Part shown: piece by piece, positions 18,904 to 30,478 of the stretch
How the letters are laid out: every line of letters starts with the position of its first letter
Numbering within the stretch: the stretch's first letter is position 1
Source of the DNA: Ampelomyces quisqualis
Taxonomy: Eukaryota > Ascomycota > Dothideomycetes > Pleosporales > Phaeosphaeriaceae
Length of the DNA stretch: 64,000 nt
NCBI GenBank assembly: GCA_018398575.1
Contig: JAGTXZ010000006.1
Coordinates: 682,001-746,000, forward strand
Reading direction: 5' to 3'
Notes under the pieces: generated by a model
What the model was told of the DNA's origin: nothing
Databases searched by the model: none
The model's input: the letters and a program-made list of their open reading frames with translations, nothing else
Translations under genes and position numbers: made by a program

Positions 18904-20898
18904 CGGCACCAGCGATGGCGGCAAAGAGGAGGGCATGCAGCGTCTGGCGTACCGGTCGTTTCCCTTCTGATATTACGAGAACTGTATATAGAAAATACCA
19001 CCCAATGCGACAGCAGAGATTTCCATGGTCTTTCGAGTGCTGCCAGCAGCTAGGCAGTGTTGCACGTGAATGGCGCAATGCGACCCGCCCAAAACCCATA
19101 GCGCAATGATAATGAGGATGCGGGTCATACTCTACTTCTGCGTATGGACCAACAGGAAGAATGCTTTCGATAAATCGCCATCATTCATCGCGCGTGCCTG
19201 GATGCACAGCAAATATACAAATGGCTCATACCACCAGACCTAGCGACATTCCTTTAGTTGCTACGCCACATTCACCAGTCCCAGCAGTGTACTGTGCATT
19301 ATCACATCCTCACACATGTACTTTGCTTTGCGTCCCAATTTCCAGCGTTCATCAATTCCATTCATCTTGACAAGTTGATGGCGTCACTCCACCACCAGGA
19401 TGCCCCGCCTACTCCATACCAGTCTGTGAATCCTGCAACAGCCCTACAAGCCTACAACCCGGGTCTACCCGCGCAGGGTTCAGACATGCAAGCAGAATCC
19501 CGCAGTGCCGGGACATCAAGGCGACATCTCGTGTCATCTCCCCCTCTGCAAAAATGACATATCCATGAACACGAAACACAGACACACTCTTGGAACAATC
19601 TTCAAGGATATTTGCACAGGCTTGTTACTTGCAATGGCGACAGCGTCGCTGGTAGGCCCGAGTAAATCTAATGAACATCTACGCCCCATAATACCTGACA
19701 ACTATGACACTGCACTCGCCGCTCAGGCCAGCCAGAGGTTGTTTTTCGCGGGAAACGTTATTGCCCACCCCCTTAAGCCCATGTCTTGAAGCCCTTCAAA
19801 GCCACCCACACACCTAAATTCTTTCTGGGTCTAGGAAGCAGAACAGGTATTTCGATCATGCTTATTGTAGTAGTGTTTAAAAAAATTAAAAAGTTGTTAT
19901 ACAGGTGCTTATTTGTGCTGTCAAAGTAGAGGATTTAAAAAAGTTTAGATTTTAGACTTTTAGATCTAACCTAAAGTGAGTGTGGGCTAACGTAATGTGA
20001 GTGCGGGGCTAAATTCACTTGAGATGGTTGGCTGATTTGGCCTTGGCAGTGTCTTAGGGTGGGTAATACTGCTTATGGGGGTGGGCAATAACGTCTCCCG
20101 TTTTTCGCTGGGTGGCTGGGTACACACACAGTACTGCACCCAGGCAGGACCAACAGAAAGCCGAGTGAATCTTACAATGCTGAATCAGCTGTTTTCCCAC
20201 CTAGAAAGTGCCCGTGCACTATACATCAATTCAAAGCTTGCGACAACGTCCTTCTGCTCCAATTCTCCGCTTGTGAAGCTTATTATTTGGTGTTGAGTTA
20301 TAAGGCTTTGAAGTCATCACAACAGCTGTTTTTACTGTCTCTAATCGCTACAATCAGCCTTTTATCTAAGACTTTGCCTGCCGCAATACTGCTGTTCCGG
20401 AGGCTCTGGATAGACAACTGCCTTACGAGCTGCCTCTACTAAGAATGTGACCTTGATATTGGCTCAGGAACGGCCCATGACGCTGTGCCTAATTCAGGTC
20501 ACCAAACGCTAACAAAACAGTCTTAGTGTTCCAAAAATACGAGCAAATCTTCTCTATTCTATCCTTGCTATTCCGTAGGCTTTCCATCGGTCTTTCCTGG
20601 AGGCAGTATGTCACGTCGCGGTGAAATTAAAATTACATGAGCGAGACGCAGGTTCTGCTATTGGCTGCGCCAACGTTGGTAGAATGCATATTATCATTAG
20701 TAGCGGAGTAGGCGCGTACACAGTACATACGAGGTATTTATATCTTTGGCCTCACTCCGCGCAACGCTGAGCCAGGTCAATCAAGTAATCTCTATTTTCC
20801 TCTGGTAACAGAATCTTTTCCGCTTCTTTGCTTGACAAGCTGTCTAACCCTGTCCTTCTGGTTTCCTCGCCTTCGCTACCTCTCATCAAGCTCGCAGG
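18904..20898. other. Gene-poor spacer with AT-rich block
   Basis: No recognisable gene. Short open frames at 19161-19789 lack domain-like sequence. 19860-20000 is AT-rich with runs of A and T. A minus-strand open frame at 20946-20752 is antisense to the leader of the SurE-like gene. This marks the left edge of the gene-poor section. Confidence 0.5.
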
Positions 20899-22019
20899 AT
20901 GCTCAAATTCTACCTGTTGCTTGCTATAGCTCTTCCCCTTACGCAAGCTGTTCGACTTTTTCTAACAAATAGAGACGGTTGGGAGCATCCTTACATCAGG
21001 TCGCTCTACAATCTCTTGGACGACGGGACTCCTGACCGTGAGCTTCTTCTCTGTGCACCAAAAGATAGTAAGTAGTTTACTCAACATGTTGTTTCAAAAT
21101 ATGCTTATTCTTGTCAGAGCTGGAAATATGGTCTCGATACCCACATGACATGTTGCCAAGCATCGATCACATCATCGGATTGCCGCACAACGAGAATGAC
21201 GACATCGAAAGGAAGCCGGGGACCGAAATGCACCCAGGTTTCCAAGGGGGAATTCTCCCTTCAAACCCACGCATTAACTACGTTGATTCCGGCGTACGCA
21301 TACGATACCCCCAAAATAATATGAAATAATTTTAACCAACTAACTTGTTCCTCGAGTATGATGAAATTGAGCAAGGACTAAAGTACCGCGCGCCCCTGAT
21401 GTACAGAATGAGGCCTGGAGACCCGGAGCCGACATCACCAGATACGCAGGTACCATGGAAAGCAGATCTGGTTTTGGTTGGACCCGACCATGGCAATATC
21501 CTAGGGCGCGGCGGACAATTCCATGCACTCCATTCGGTCCGAAGGTCAACGCGTGATGGCCACCAAATCATCTCTTTTGCCGGTGCAAAGGGCTCCCATT
21601 TCAACCCATTTCGTCAGCACGAAGACAGGACCGAAATTTACGCGAAACTTGCCAAACACGTTACCCAGACAGTTATTGAGAGCCGAAAGCCGCCCTACCT
21701 TCCTAAAAATACCTACCTCTCCGTCAACTTTCCTGACCCTGGAGTAGGCGACCAAAGGTGCACTAAAGTGTCAGATTTCAAATTTGTTCTTACAAGCCAC
21801 TCGAAACACGATCTTCATCTATACCCCAGCACACATTGTCGCCAATCGGGTTTCCCATACGAGAAAACCGTCGTCGAGAGCGAAGGTTGTTATGTTGCCA
21901 TAACCTTAGGAAATCCAGTCAATCCAGGAGAAACCTTTTTTGGACCATTTCCTAGCGCGCGTGCCCGACACCAAACCATCCAAATGTTCAAACCAATACT
22001 GGATTGCTTCCCGTCATAG
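20899..22019 (+). CDS. Divergent secreted SurE-like protein (nucleotidase/acid phosphatase fold)
   Basis: Exons 20899-21067, 21118-21293 and 21357-22019 give 335 residues. Phases are consistent; introns are 50 and 63 nt. The N-terminus (MLKFYLLLAIALPLTQA) is a probable signal peptide, directly followed by VRLFLTNRDGWEHPYIRSLY, aligning with the first strand of SurE (LLTNDDGW...). Later landmarks match fungal SurE proteins: NPRINYVDSG, ADLVLVGPDHGNILG, GHQIISFAGAKGSHFNP, YLPKNTYLSVNFPDP, DFKFVLTSH and GCYVAITLG. Canonical metal-site features are altered: NDDG reads NRDG, the AP...SG serine loop is absent, and GPNxGxN reads GPDHGNI. It is therefore probably not a normal SurE phosphatase. A truncated copy follows in tandem. 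Confidence 0.75.
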
Positions 22020-23160
22020 AAAACAACCGGTGGGCCTAAGTAGATAGATCCTATGGTAGCCTAACACACGGGCAACCAAGGCACATTCACGACTGAGGGG
22101 GGAAATCATCAGGCTCAAAACCCCGGAAAAGTACAACCTTGTATGCCACTTCACAAGATATAGAGACAACCTTAACCCAGCAATTCAAACACAAACCCGG
22201 CATAGTAGACACCTGGGTCGTATACCCCTAAAGGAACACGCCATAATTTCAACTGACTTGTTCTTCTAGCGCATTGCAATTGATTGTGATGTACTCCGTA
22301 GAGTACCTGACGCCTGTGCTTTACCAACACAGGGATTCGGACCCGCCTCTGCCTTCGCTACCAAAGCTGCCGGAAATATACCTAGACCTCGTGTTGGCTG
22401 GGCCTATGAATGGCAATATCCTAGGATATAAGAGCTATGATAACACTCGCATTGTCATCCGGAGCTACGTGGAGCGGGGCCATCCTATTATCTCTTTTGC
22501 GGGTGCAACTGGCAACCATTTCAATCCAGATCGTCCAAATGCACAGTGAGAGTGGAGCAAAGTGTACGCCCAACTTGCCAAACACATTAGTGAGACAGTT
22601 CTCGAGAGTAGAAAGCCCTACCTCCCTAAAGGTTCCTACCTCCCTAAAGGTACCTACCTCAACGTCAACTTTCCTCACATTGATTTTGTTAGTCCAAGGT
22701 GCTCCGACGTAAGAGGTTATAAATTTATTCTTGCGAGCCTCTATAAAGCAATCGCAAAGTATTCAGCTACAATTACTGTGGTAAACGGGGTTTTCCATTC
22801 GAGACGGACGTTGTTAACAGAGCTGATGGTTGCTATGTTGCCATAACCTTAGGAAGGTCGGTTAATTATTGGACCGGGAGGAAAAATCCTGGCGTGTCTG
22901 CACGACAGGATATCATCGAAAGGCTTAAGCCAATACTCGGGTGCCTTCATGAAAATCAGCCTCTTGCTACAGAGAAAAATAGACAGGCATACTCGGGCCC
23001 ACCAGCGACTCCGTCGTTGCAACCAGCAAGCCAGCAGCCATACAAACTTTTCAAAAAACCTGGTAGGCCTGAGTAGGTAGACTAACTCACGGGCGACCGA
23101 GGAGGGCAACCTCGTTTGCAACTTCACCGCGTATGTACCGTCCACCCAGCAATTCAAACT
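21271..23160 (+). repeat. Imperfect tandem duplication of about 0.95 kb
   Basis: Copy 1 (about 21271-22190) and copy 2 (about 22190-23160) align from the end of exon 2 of the SurE-like gene through its 3' flank. Landmarks recur in order: TGGCAATATCCTAGG (21491 and 22411), TATGTTGCCATAACCTTAGG (21891 and 22834) and CCCAGCAATTCAAAC (ending 22190 and 23160). The period is 920-970 bases. The copies are strongly diverged, so the duplication is old. Confidence 0.8.
22271..23076 (+). pseudogene. 5'-truncated, disrupted SurE-like copy
   Basis: This is the second copy of the SurE-like gene's last exon. It aligns with 21357-22019: LVLAGPMNGNILG, GHPIISFAGATGNHFNP, YAQLAKHISETVLESRKPYLP, TYLNVNFPH, RGYKFILAS and, in another frame, GCYVAITLG. 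Damage seen: exons 1 and 2 and the signal peptide are missing; a TGA at about 22547 interrupts the frame after RPNAQ; an 18-base in-frame duplication repeats YLPKG; and an extra T in the run at about 22790 shifts the frame before GCYVAITLG. The decamer GTACTCCGTA lies inside it at 22291-22300. A C-to-T change (CGA to TGA) would explain the stop. The C-terminus continues 40 codons further than copy 1. Confidence 0.8.
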
Positions 23161-26100
23161 CATGCAACTCTTGCGAAACCACCCGCCCCCACAACTTTCA
23201 CAGGGCGTCTTCTCATTTCACCCTCAAGCCAAGATAGGCGTATACAGTAGCCGAGCTCAAACCCTTGGATGTTGCGTATCGTATCGGATTACATGCTTGT
23301 CTGATACCATACAAGCAGGGTTGTGTAAAGCAAACCGCAAATGATGTAGTTCATATCCTTTTTGGCAAATAAAGGGCTTGGCGCACGAGTTCAGACACTG
23401 TTGGCACTGAAAATCAGCAAAATCAAGCATCGTACGCCTTGAAGCGGGTTGTAGAACAGATTGGTGAATGAGCTGGCAACGAGGTCAAAAAATTGGGAGA
23501 AACGCAGCGAAAAGCAGCCAGTGCGCGACTTCGGATACAAGCCAAGCCGTCGTACCGGTATCCGAGATTTACTGTACCGAGTTGGAGCTTGTACGTTCGG
23601 TATAGAATCGTAACTATACATTCTCGAGGCAGCAAAGACACGCAAGCTCTCTAAACCCCTTAACTCACCCATGCGCAGCACATCCAGACCACTGGAACAT
23701 GCAGGCCATCGGAACATATAGGGCGACATGTCATCTCATCTCAAGCGCAGCATCGAATCATTCCCCTGCCCCACAGCGATGCAACCCAAACACTTGCGCT
23801 TTCCATCGTGCCTCTAGTCCCAACGCACCCATTTTGTATCCATACCGTCGGAATGGAAAATAGAGTATTCAACGCCGAATTTCGCGACCAATCTCATACC
23901 GACCCCCACGACGACCGTGCGCGCAAGATGTGCTGCATAGCGACGAAAGGGATGTATTTGGAATGACTTCGTGCTTGTACAGCTATTACTACTGCGGCAG
24001 GCATTTGATGTGGCGCCTATGAAAGATCGTGGAGATGAATCATCCGATGAGTATCGGTCACCGAAGCCGCGGACGACAAAAGCCCAGCTGCCCAAGACTT
24101 TGGAAAACGCCGCTTGACGGGTTTCAGTGGGGTAGGTGGCTTACCAGGCTTGCCTACTCCCGTACCAAGCGTGGGATTTTCGCCCAGTCTATCCGGATCA
24201 TGTACTCCGTACGGAGTACTTTTCTTAGTCTTCTACATGTGTACTCCGCTCCGTACCTGCTTGCCTATCTCCCACGTAGTTTTTCCGCATGTAGATACAT
24301 CATAGCGTGCACTTGAGCACTGCGGAACTGCCAAGTGGCTGTTACGTTGAGGCGCGCTCGCGAGGAGGGGATCCAGGTACGGTGTACATATGCATGGCTT
24401 TCAAGGTAGGGGACATGGGACATTGTCCACGTCAGCATCAATCTGAACGCGTCGTGTCTCCACGCACGCTGCACGCCGCACGCAGGGAAACGGCCCGCGA
24501 TCAAGATGACCGGACGTTGCGCCGTCGTCCGTACGACACATACATGTGTAGAAGACGTGGTTGAGGATGGTGCGCCGCCGTGAGTTGGTGTTTCAAGAAC
24601 TGTAAGCCTCTTCCACACTACACCAGCGAATGTGCGCGAGACGGGGTTCACACGCGTTTCTCAAACAAACAAAAGCAAAAAAAAAAAGGAATGATAGAAA
24701 GTCCATACGTGGGAGTGTCCAAATGAGATACATATGTAATTGCGTAGTACCAGGGTCAGCTTGGGGGAAGCGGGTAAACTTCTTTTCTTTTGGCGCGGAT
24801 TACCCCTTTGTACTTGTACAGAGTGTCCGTACACGTGGGACGATCCACCCTCACCCTTGCGATCCACCTTGAAAGTCAGGAATAAGCATAGGCTAGCGCG
24901 CAACAGACCCAGAAAAGATCAACCACATGATGAGCAATGATCCATACGGAATACAGGCTAAAGGATTATAAAGATATATCACTTAGCAGTAAAACCACAA
25001 CGTTATCTAAACCTTTCGTTGTTGAATAATAAATTGCAGAAATAAGTAGATGTATCTAAATATACAGAGTAGTGTTGTAAGCTAAGCTTATTACCAACCT
25101 TCTCTTACACGCGAGACCTCTCTAAAGTTCAACCTCTTGTGACTTATCTCATAACCACTCTAACCGTCCCACGTGCCGGGAATCACAGCTTCCATACATC
25201 CGGCTTTTTTGGACAGACAGTACAGTAACCGCCTACCCTTTTCCCTGGCGAGAGCTGCAGACACATCTAGAAAAGCTTATGTGCTTGAGATGAGTATGAT
25301 GAGTGTGATGCAGCGAGAAGAGCTAGCGGAATGTGCGGGCACAAGTGTGGTGTGCTGGGATTGTGGATTGTGCGGGCTTCGTGAACAGGGCGGATAAGTG
25401 CCGTAGTGTACAGTGCTAAACCTGGTAGTGGAACTGAGAGGGAGATTAGTTAGAAGTGTTCGATGGAAAGGGGAGTGGTGTGAATGGGATTAAGGAATGC
25501 TAGAAGGGTAAGAGGGTGGGAAGTCAAGGTGGAATTGGACGGGTTGGCGGCGAGTTTGGTTCAGGTGGGTGTGAATGTTGTCTCCATGATGGAAGACTGA
25601 ACGCGGAAAAGTGTCTGAACCTTGTCAGTGTGGGGATGTGAGCGAGTCTGCTGAATACGTCGAGGGTATACGATATCAAAGGTAGATTGCGTTCTGTCTC
25701 TCAGGTATGATATCGTTTCGTAGGATTTAAGGAAGGTCCGTTTGTTCATCCAAGTATGGCGTGAAGGTATTTGGTGATCATAAACATACCGTGTTACTCG
25801 CTACATCTGGGCATAGCCGATTTAGGCTACAATATTCCCTAGCTTTGTTGAGTGCAACTAAGTAGAACTTGTGAGAAGGTTCGGAGTTCTCGTGACACTC
25901 GTATCCGTGTAGGGAATAGAAGCACATCCGGATCCATGCAAAACGTATTGTACTGCAAGAAATTCCTCACACCCTGCGCCGTTTACTAGGTCACAGCCGC
26001 GCTGGCGAATTGGGACTTCTTGATCGCAAATTGTCATTTTCGTCATGTCAAATCTAATCAAAGGAGAGTTTGTTGAGACTGGAGATCCAACTGCGTGCTG

Positions 26101-29100
26101 ATGGTAAGCCATATAGTACATTGACTCGCGAGTGCACGTCATCTGCAGGTACATGCACATGTTGTATCGAGATCATCCTGATGCTGATGTTGGGTTCGTA
26201 CCACCCTGCACCCATGCATCCACATATCTACTTCCAAGATGGGCTCGCTAGCGGGAAGATCGTACCCGCAACGAAGCGCCTCTCTTGCCGGGCTTGAAGC
26301 GGTCGTAAGCTACTTGAGCTGGACAATAAAGTCATTGCTTGGATTTTTACAGTCCGACGCTTCCTGCGACGTAGAGCGATGAGCAGCTCTCACAAGCCAT
26401 CGAACTATCACCAGTAGCTCTACAAGCGTACCGGAATTTTTACTATGACGATATGCACACGATAATCGAGCTGCAGTTGCATCGCGATCCACTGAGGCTT
26501 CGCAGGGACAGCTTCCGCTACTGCCAAGGCTTCAGTATAGAGGGGATCGAACATGAAACGTTAACCACGCCATGTTCTCAGACAAAAATCATGCTCAGGT
26601 TGGTTCGAAACTCCGCCACACAGAATGACGGTCACGGTGTCTGAGCGATGATGTCCAAAGAATCCCAGACGCAAACAGCGCACAAGTGTATGTAATCAGT
26701 AGAACATATCTATCTCCTGCCATTTATAGCTGCATCATACCGGGTATAGGGCGCAGGGTGACAGGCTTTGTGATGGCATAAGTCAATTACGGGTCAAGCG
26801 TACGAAGTACCCTTTCCAAGCGGACCTCAGGTCAGCTCGGGGGGCGGGCACAGTGTTGGACGTTCCAATACAGCTTGGTTGTACGATTGGGCCAAGCGCA
26901 CTGCCCTCTACCGGTACCATTGTTGCGGCACCTTGTCGAGGAGACATAGATGTCATACGAGCGAGGGCGGCGGCGCGGCGCATGGCGAAGGGGAACACGA
27001 ACCGCAAGTCGGACTCCACCACCGTGACAGGGAGCCCCCTCCCACAACTACTCAACAGACAACGGTGCACATCAAATTTCCAGAAAGACCTCTCGTGCTG
27101 GCTCTTGTCCAGGTCAATTCGGTCCAAGCCAAACCCCCAAGCTCACGAATAATGGCGTGTCGAAAAACACCCGAATCCTACCGGTGAGAGCACTAAGGTC
27201 GTAGCCTCAACGCTGTTCCTAAAATGATAGGAGAGCGGCGGTCAGACTGCCCAAGCTCTATGTGCAAGCTATGAGCATTGTTGCGCTCTACTATTGTTGG
27301 TGAGTGGATGCTCTATGAACAGCCAGCCCTTACGGAGTACTTTGCTCCACCAAATTCAGCTGAGAGCGACTATATTTGGACAGGCGATGCTTGGAAAACG
27401 TGGTAGTACACGTGTGCTAGTTAGGCGAGGTCCAGTTCCACAGCCGCGGGCACGGCCATCTCGATGGAGCCGTTGTGGAGAAACGACCGACCTTGAGGAA
27501 TAGCGCGTCGTCGATTTGCCAGGCGAATTGCATGTTGACCGCAGACTTCAAGGTTCAATGGGTCGGATGTTGTTGTTGTGCCGAGGAAGACGTGGAACTT
27601 GGTGGGTGCTCGGAGAGTGGCGCCGATGCGGTCAGCAACCCGCTGCAGGAAACAAGGGCAACCTGACCGATGCGACATTTCAGTGGTGGCCTTGGGCGAC
27701 TCACAAAGAAAATGCAATGGTTTTTTTGTACTCCGTGCTTCGTGTGCCGAGGACATCATTGACAACATCACGCCCTTGATGACCACACCCCGGGTTCCAA
27801 GATGTGATCGCCGCAGACGGCCCTGTACGTAGTACATGAAGCAACTTTCTCTCCACCGGGTCCCGACACATCGCCTATGGCGTGTCTAGAAGTACGAGAA
27901 CGACTTGTTTATTTGGTGCCATTCGCTTCGTGTCGCAGATGCTGCCCCTTGACTCCTATGCTTTTGGGGTATTGACCAAGTGCAGGTCCCCCGGGTGGAC
28001 ACTGCTGCCACTTCGCCATAGCATCACAAGCTGCGATCAAGCCGATACTATGTTCAACCAGAGTTCAGACGAAGTAGGCATATCCTTTCTTTAGGCGCTC
28101 GTACTACCTGTGAAGGACGTTTTTGGCGTGGCACGGCAGCAGGGTGGGGGCCCAACGTTCCCACGACCCACAAGACCACAGTCGCGTGTGAAGGCGACGT
28201 GTACTCGACTGCAACGTGAACCCCATGCGAGCAAGACGGCTATCCTCGAGGCTATGCTTCGCTGGCCGTGCGACAATGTTGTGGTGCTCTGCAGTGTGCT
28301 GTGCTTGTGCACAATCTGGAGCATCCGCAGTACTCGGGCTCACCGGCGACGTCGTCGTTACCTGTTGCAAGCAACAAGCCCGTGCGACAATATCTTGAGA
28401 TTTTTCGGAGAAACCGTTGGGCTTGAGTAGTGCGGCCGTGTTTGCATGGGCTCAGTCGTGTGCAAATGGCAGCGTGATGAACTGATCGTCTAACAACAAC
28501 CACACACTTTTGACATGTGATGAATTGGAAGCATAAAACACATGCCTTGAGACTTTCGATGTTTGGAAGCTATTCGAAGGCTCCCACCGGGTCCGTTTGG
28601 ATTGCTCCAATAATGGCCGACTACTTTGTTTACGGATGGGCCTTCCTGAATCCTGGGTTATTATTCTCATGATTAACTCTGTGCTGGATATTACGACGTT
28701 GGAAACGTTGTCGCAGGGCCCAGGCCGCGGGCCGCGGCCTTTGTTCGGAAGTGTCGTCTTCCGCGCGTGTCCTGGCCCACACGACGATCTCTCAGAGCCT
28801 GAAGGTTGTTGTAAGCCAAAAAAGTGACCACGTTCCTCTGGCTCCAAAACGTACACAAGACCACGTTTTAGGGAGACTGCCAGGGATTCTTCTTTTGCTG
28901 GCAGGCGAACTGGCAGCGACTATGCTTAGACAAATGTACAGAGTACCGCAGGTTGCATCAACATACGAGCAAAAATCACACGGTGTTCATGCAAGGACAA
29001 GTCAGATCAAAATTGGACGTAAGCCAATCAGGGCCAGTTTCTAGATCCCAGCTATTCTCGTTTGTCTGCACGAAGGGGCGGTAATTGGCAAGGCGGGTTT

Positions 29101-30478
29101 TCGGGTCGAAGACATGGCTCCGCGCATGAAAACCTTCAAGCCCAAACCAGGGTCACGGACTCAAGGCTGCAGACACTCGCGCCCGTGTCCGCCTTAAATC
29201 GTGATCCCGGCACACTTGCTCAGCGCCAAAGTGACTCTTGGGAAGAGAATTTCTTTTGTCATTTGCGATGTTGATTGCGTACTCCGTACTCCGTAGAGCT
29301 GCTTACAACGAGCGACTAGTTTTTTCTTCCAAGACCAATTATTTTGCAGGCGAATGCTTGCTCTGGTCCTTGCAGAAAATACTGCTATTTTCTCGGCTGT
29401 ACCACCAACATGCGGCCGGCAGATGGACGTTTGCAAGCTTGCCAAGTGCCAACCGGGCCTCATAGCGGTCACAGTTTCTGCTGCACCATTTAACCGCCTA
29501 TTCCATCACCAGCCAATCAGCTGACAAAGACATATCCCCTGCAATATTATGTTACTTTCTCCCAATTCCTCGGTGCCCTGATGCACAAGTGACTTGTGGG
29601 ACGGTACATTCCAGTCCTTAGCTTCCCAGTCCTCGAGCCCCTACTACCTAGCGCTGTTCTTACTGTAGAGGATACCCTTCTTGTGTGCATCCCCTGTCCC
29701 TGCTCAATGTCTATGATTCCTGAGCAGTATCACTCATGCCCTGTGTACTCCGTACGCTCGCTTGTACATACATAGCAAAATCCCGAAGCTGCTTGTACCC
29801 TGATGTCTGCGAAATCCTCACTGACACTGATTACATCGAACACCACGCCTATCTACCAAAGCTCTCGACTGCCTTGCGATTCCACCTGCCGGTGATCTTT
29901 CGTTCCGCCCCAGTGCATACGATTAGCCGACTCATAGCCCTCATCACCTCGTGTCGCTCACAGGCGCATCCCTTGTCGGACTATTACCTTGCAGCCAGGC
30001 GCTGGTCCTCATATCAGCGTCGCCTTGGGGGTATCGACCGCGACAGGCCCTACGCGTTGGTTATTACTCCCCCTGCAGCATCTAACTAGGTACGAATACA
30101 TCATCTCCCGCAATTCTGTTCCTGCTCAGCTACGCGTCTGCTCTTGTTCTCTTGACTCCGGCCCCCCAGTATTAGTCCAGTATATTCGTCACGTCTGTCA
30201 GGCCTCATACCCTTCTAGCTCGAGTCCTCAAAACTTCCACGAGCCCTGTTCGCGTGCCGACTGACATCACCGACAGCTATCCAGCTCCAATTCCTTCCGT
30301 CAAAATACCTGATTTCACATTCCTGACGGGCTTGCTGAGAAAACACTTGCCCCTCTTCACCAATCTTGAACTTCCATGGTGGTGAGGACCACTATATCAG
30401 CCGGCCAGTCGCAGATCCCTACTTGCCAAATCATAACCTCCTCTGGCGTCTACTGGGGTTATTCCTACCTCTCAAGCG
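23161..30478. other. Gene-poor region, 7.3 kb
   Basis: I find no recognisable gene. Many short open frames (60-140 codons) exist on both strands with no conserved motif and no splice signals that would join them into a longer frame. AT-rich patches occur at 24950-25130. Decamers of the TACGGAGTAC family recur (24202-24219, 27331-27340, 27728-27737, 29279-29296, 29744-29753). The last about 700 bases are pyrimidine-rich and likely form the promoter and leader of the CRIB-domain gene. Decayed transposons are possible but none is identifiable. Confidence 0.55.
24202..24219. repeat. Perfect 18-bp palindrome of TACGGAGTAC motif
   Basis: GTACTCCGTACGGAGTAC is a perfect palindrome made of two overlapping inverted copies of a decamer that recurs across the window. 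A degenerate copy follows at 24241-24256. Confidence 0.85.
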
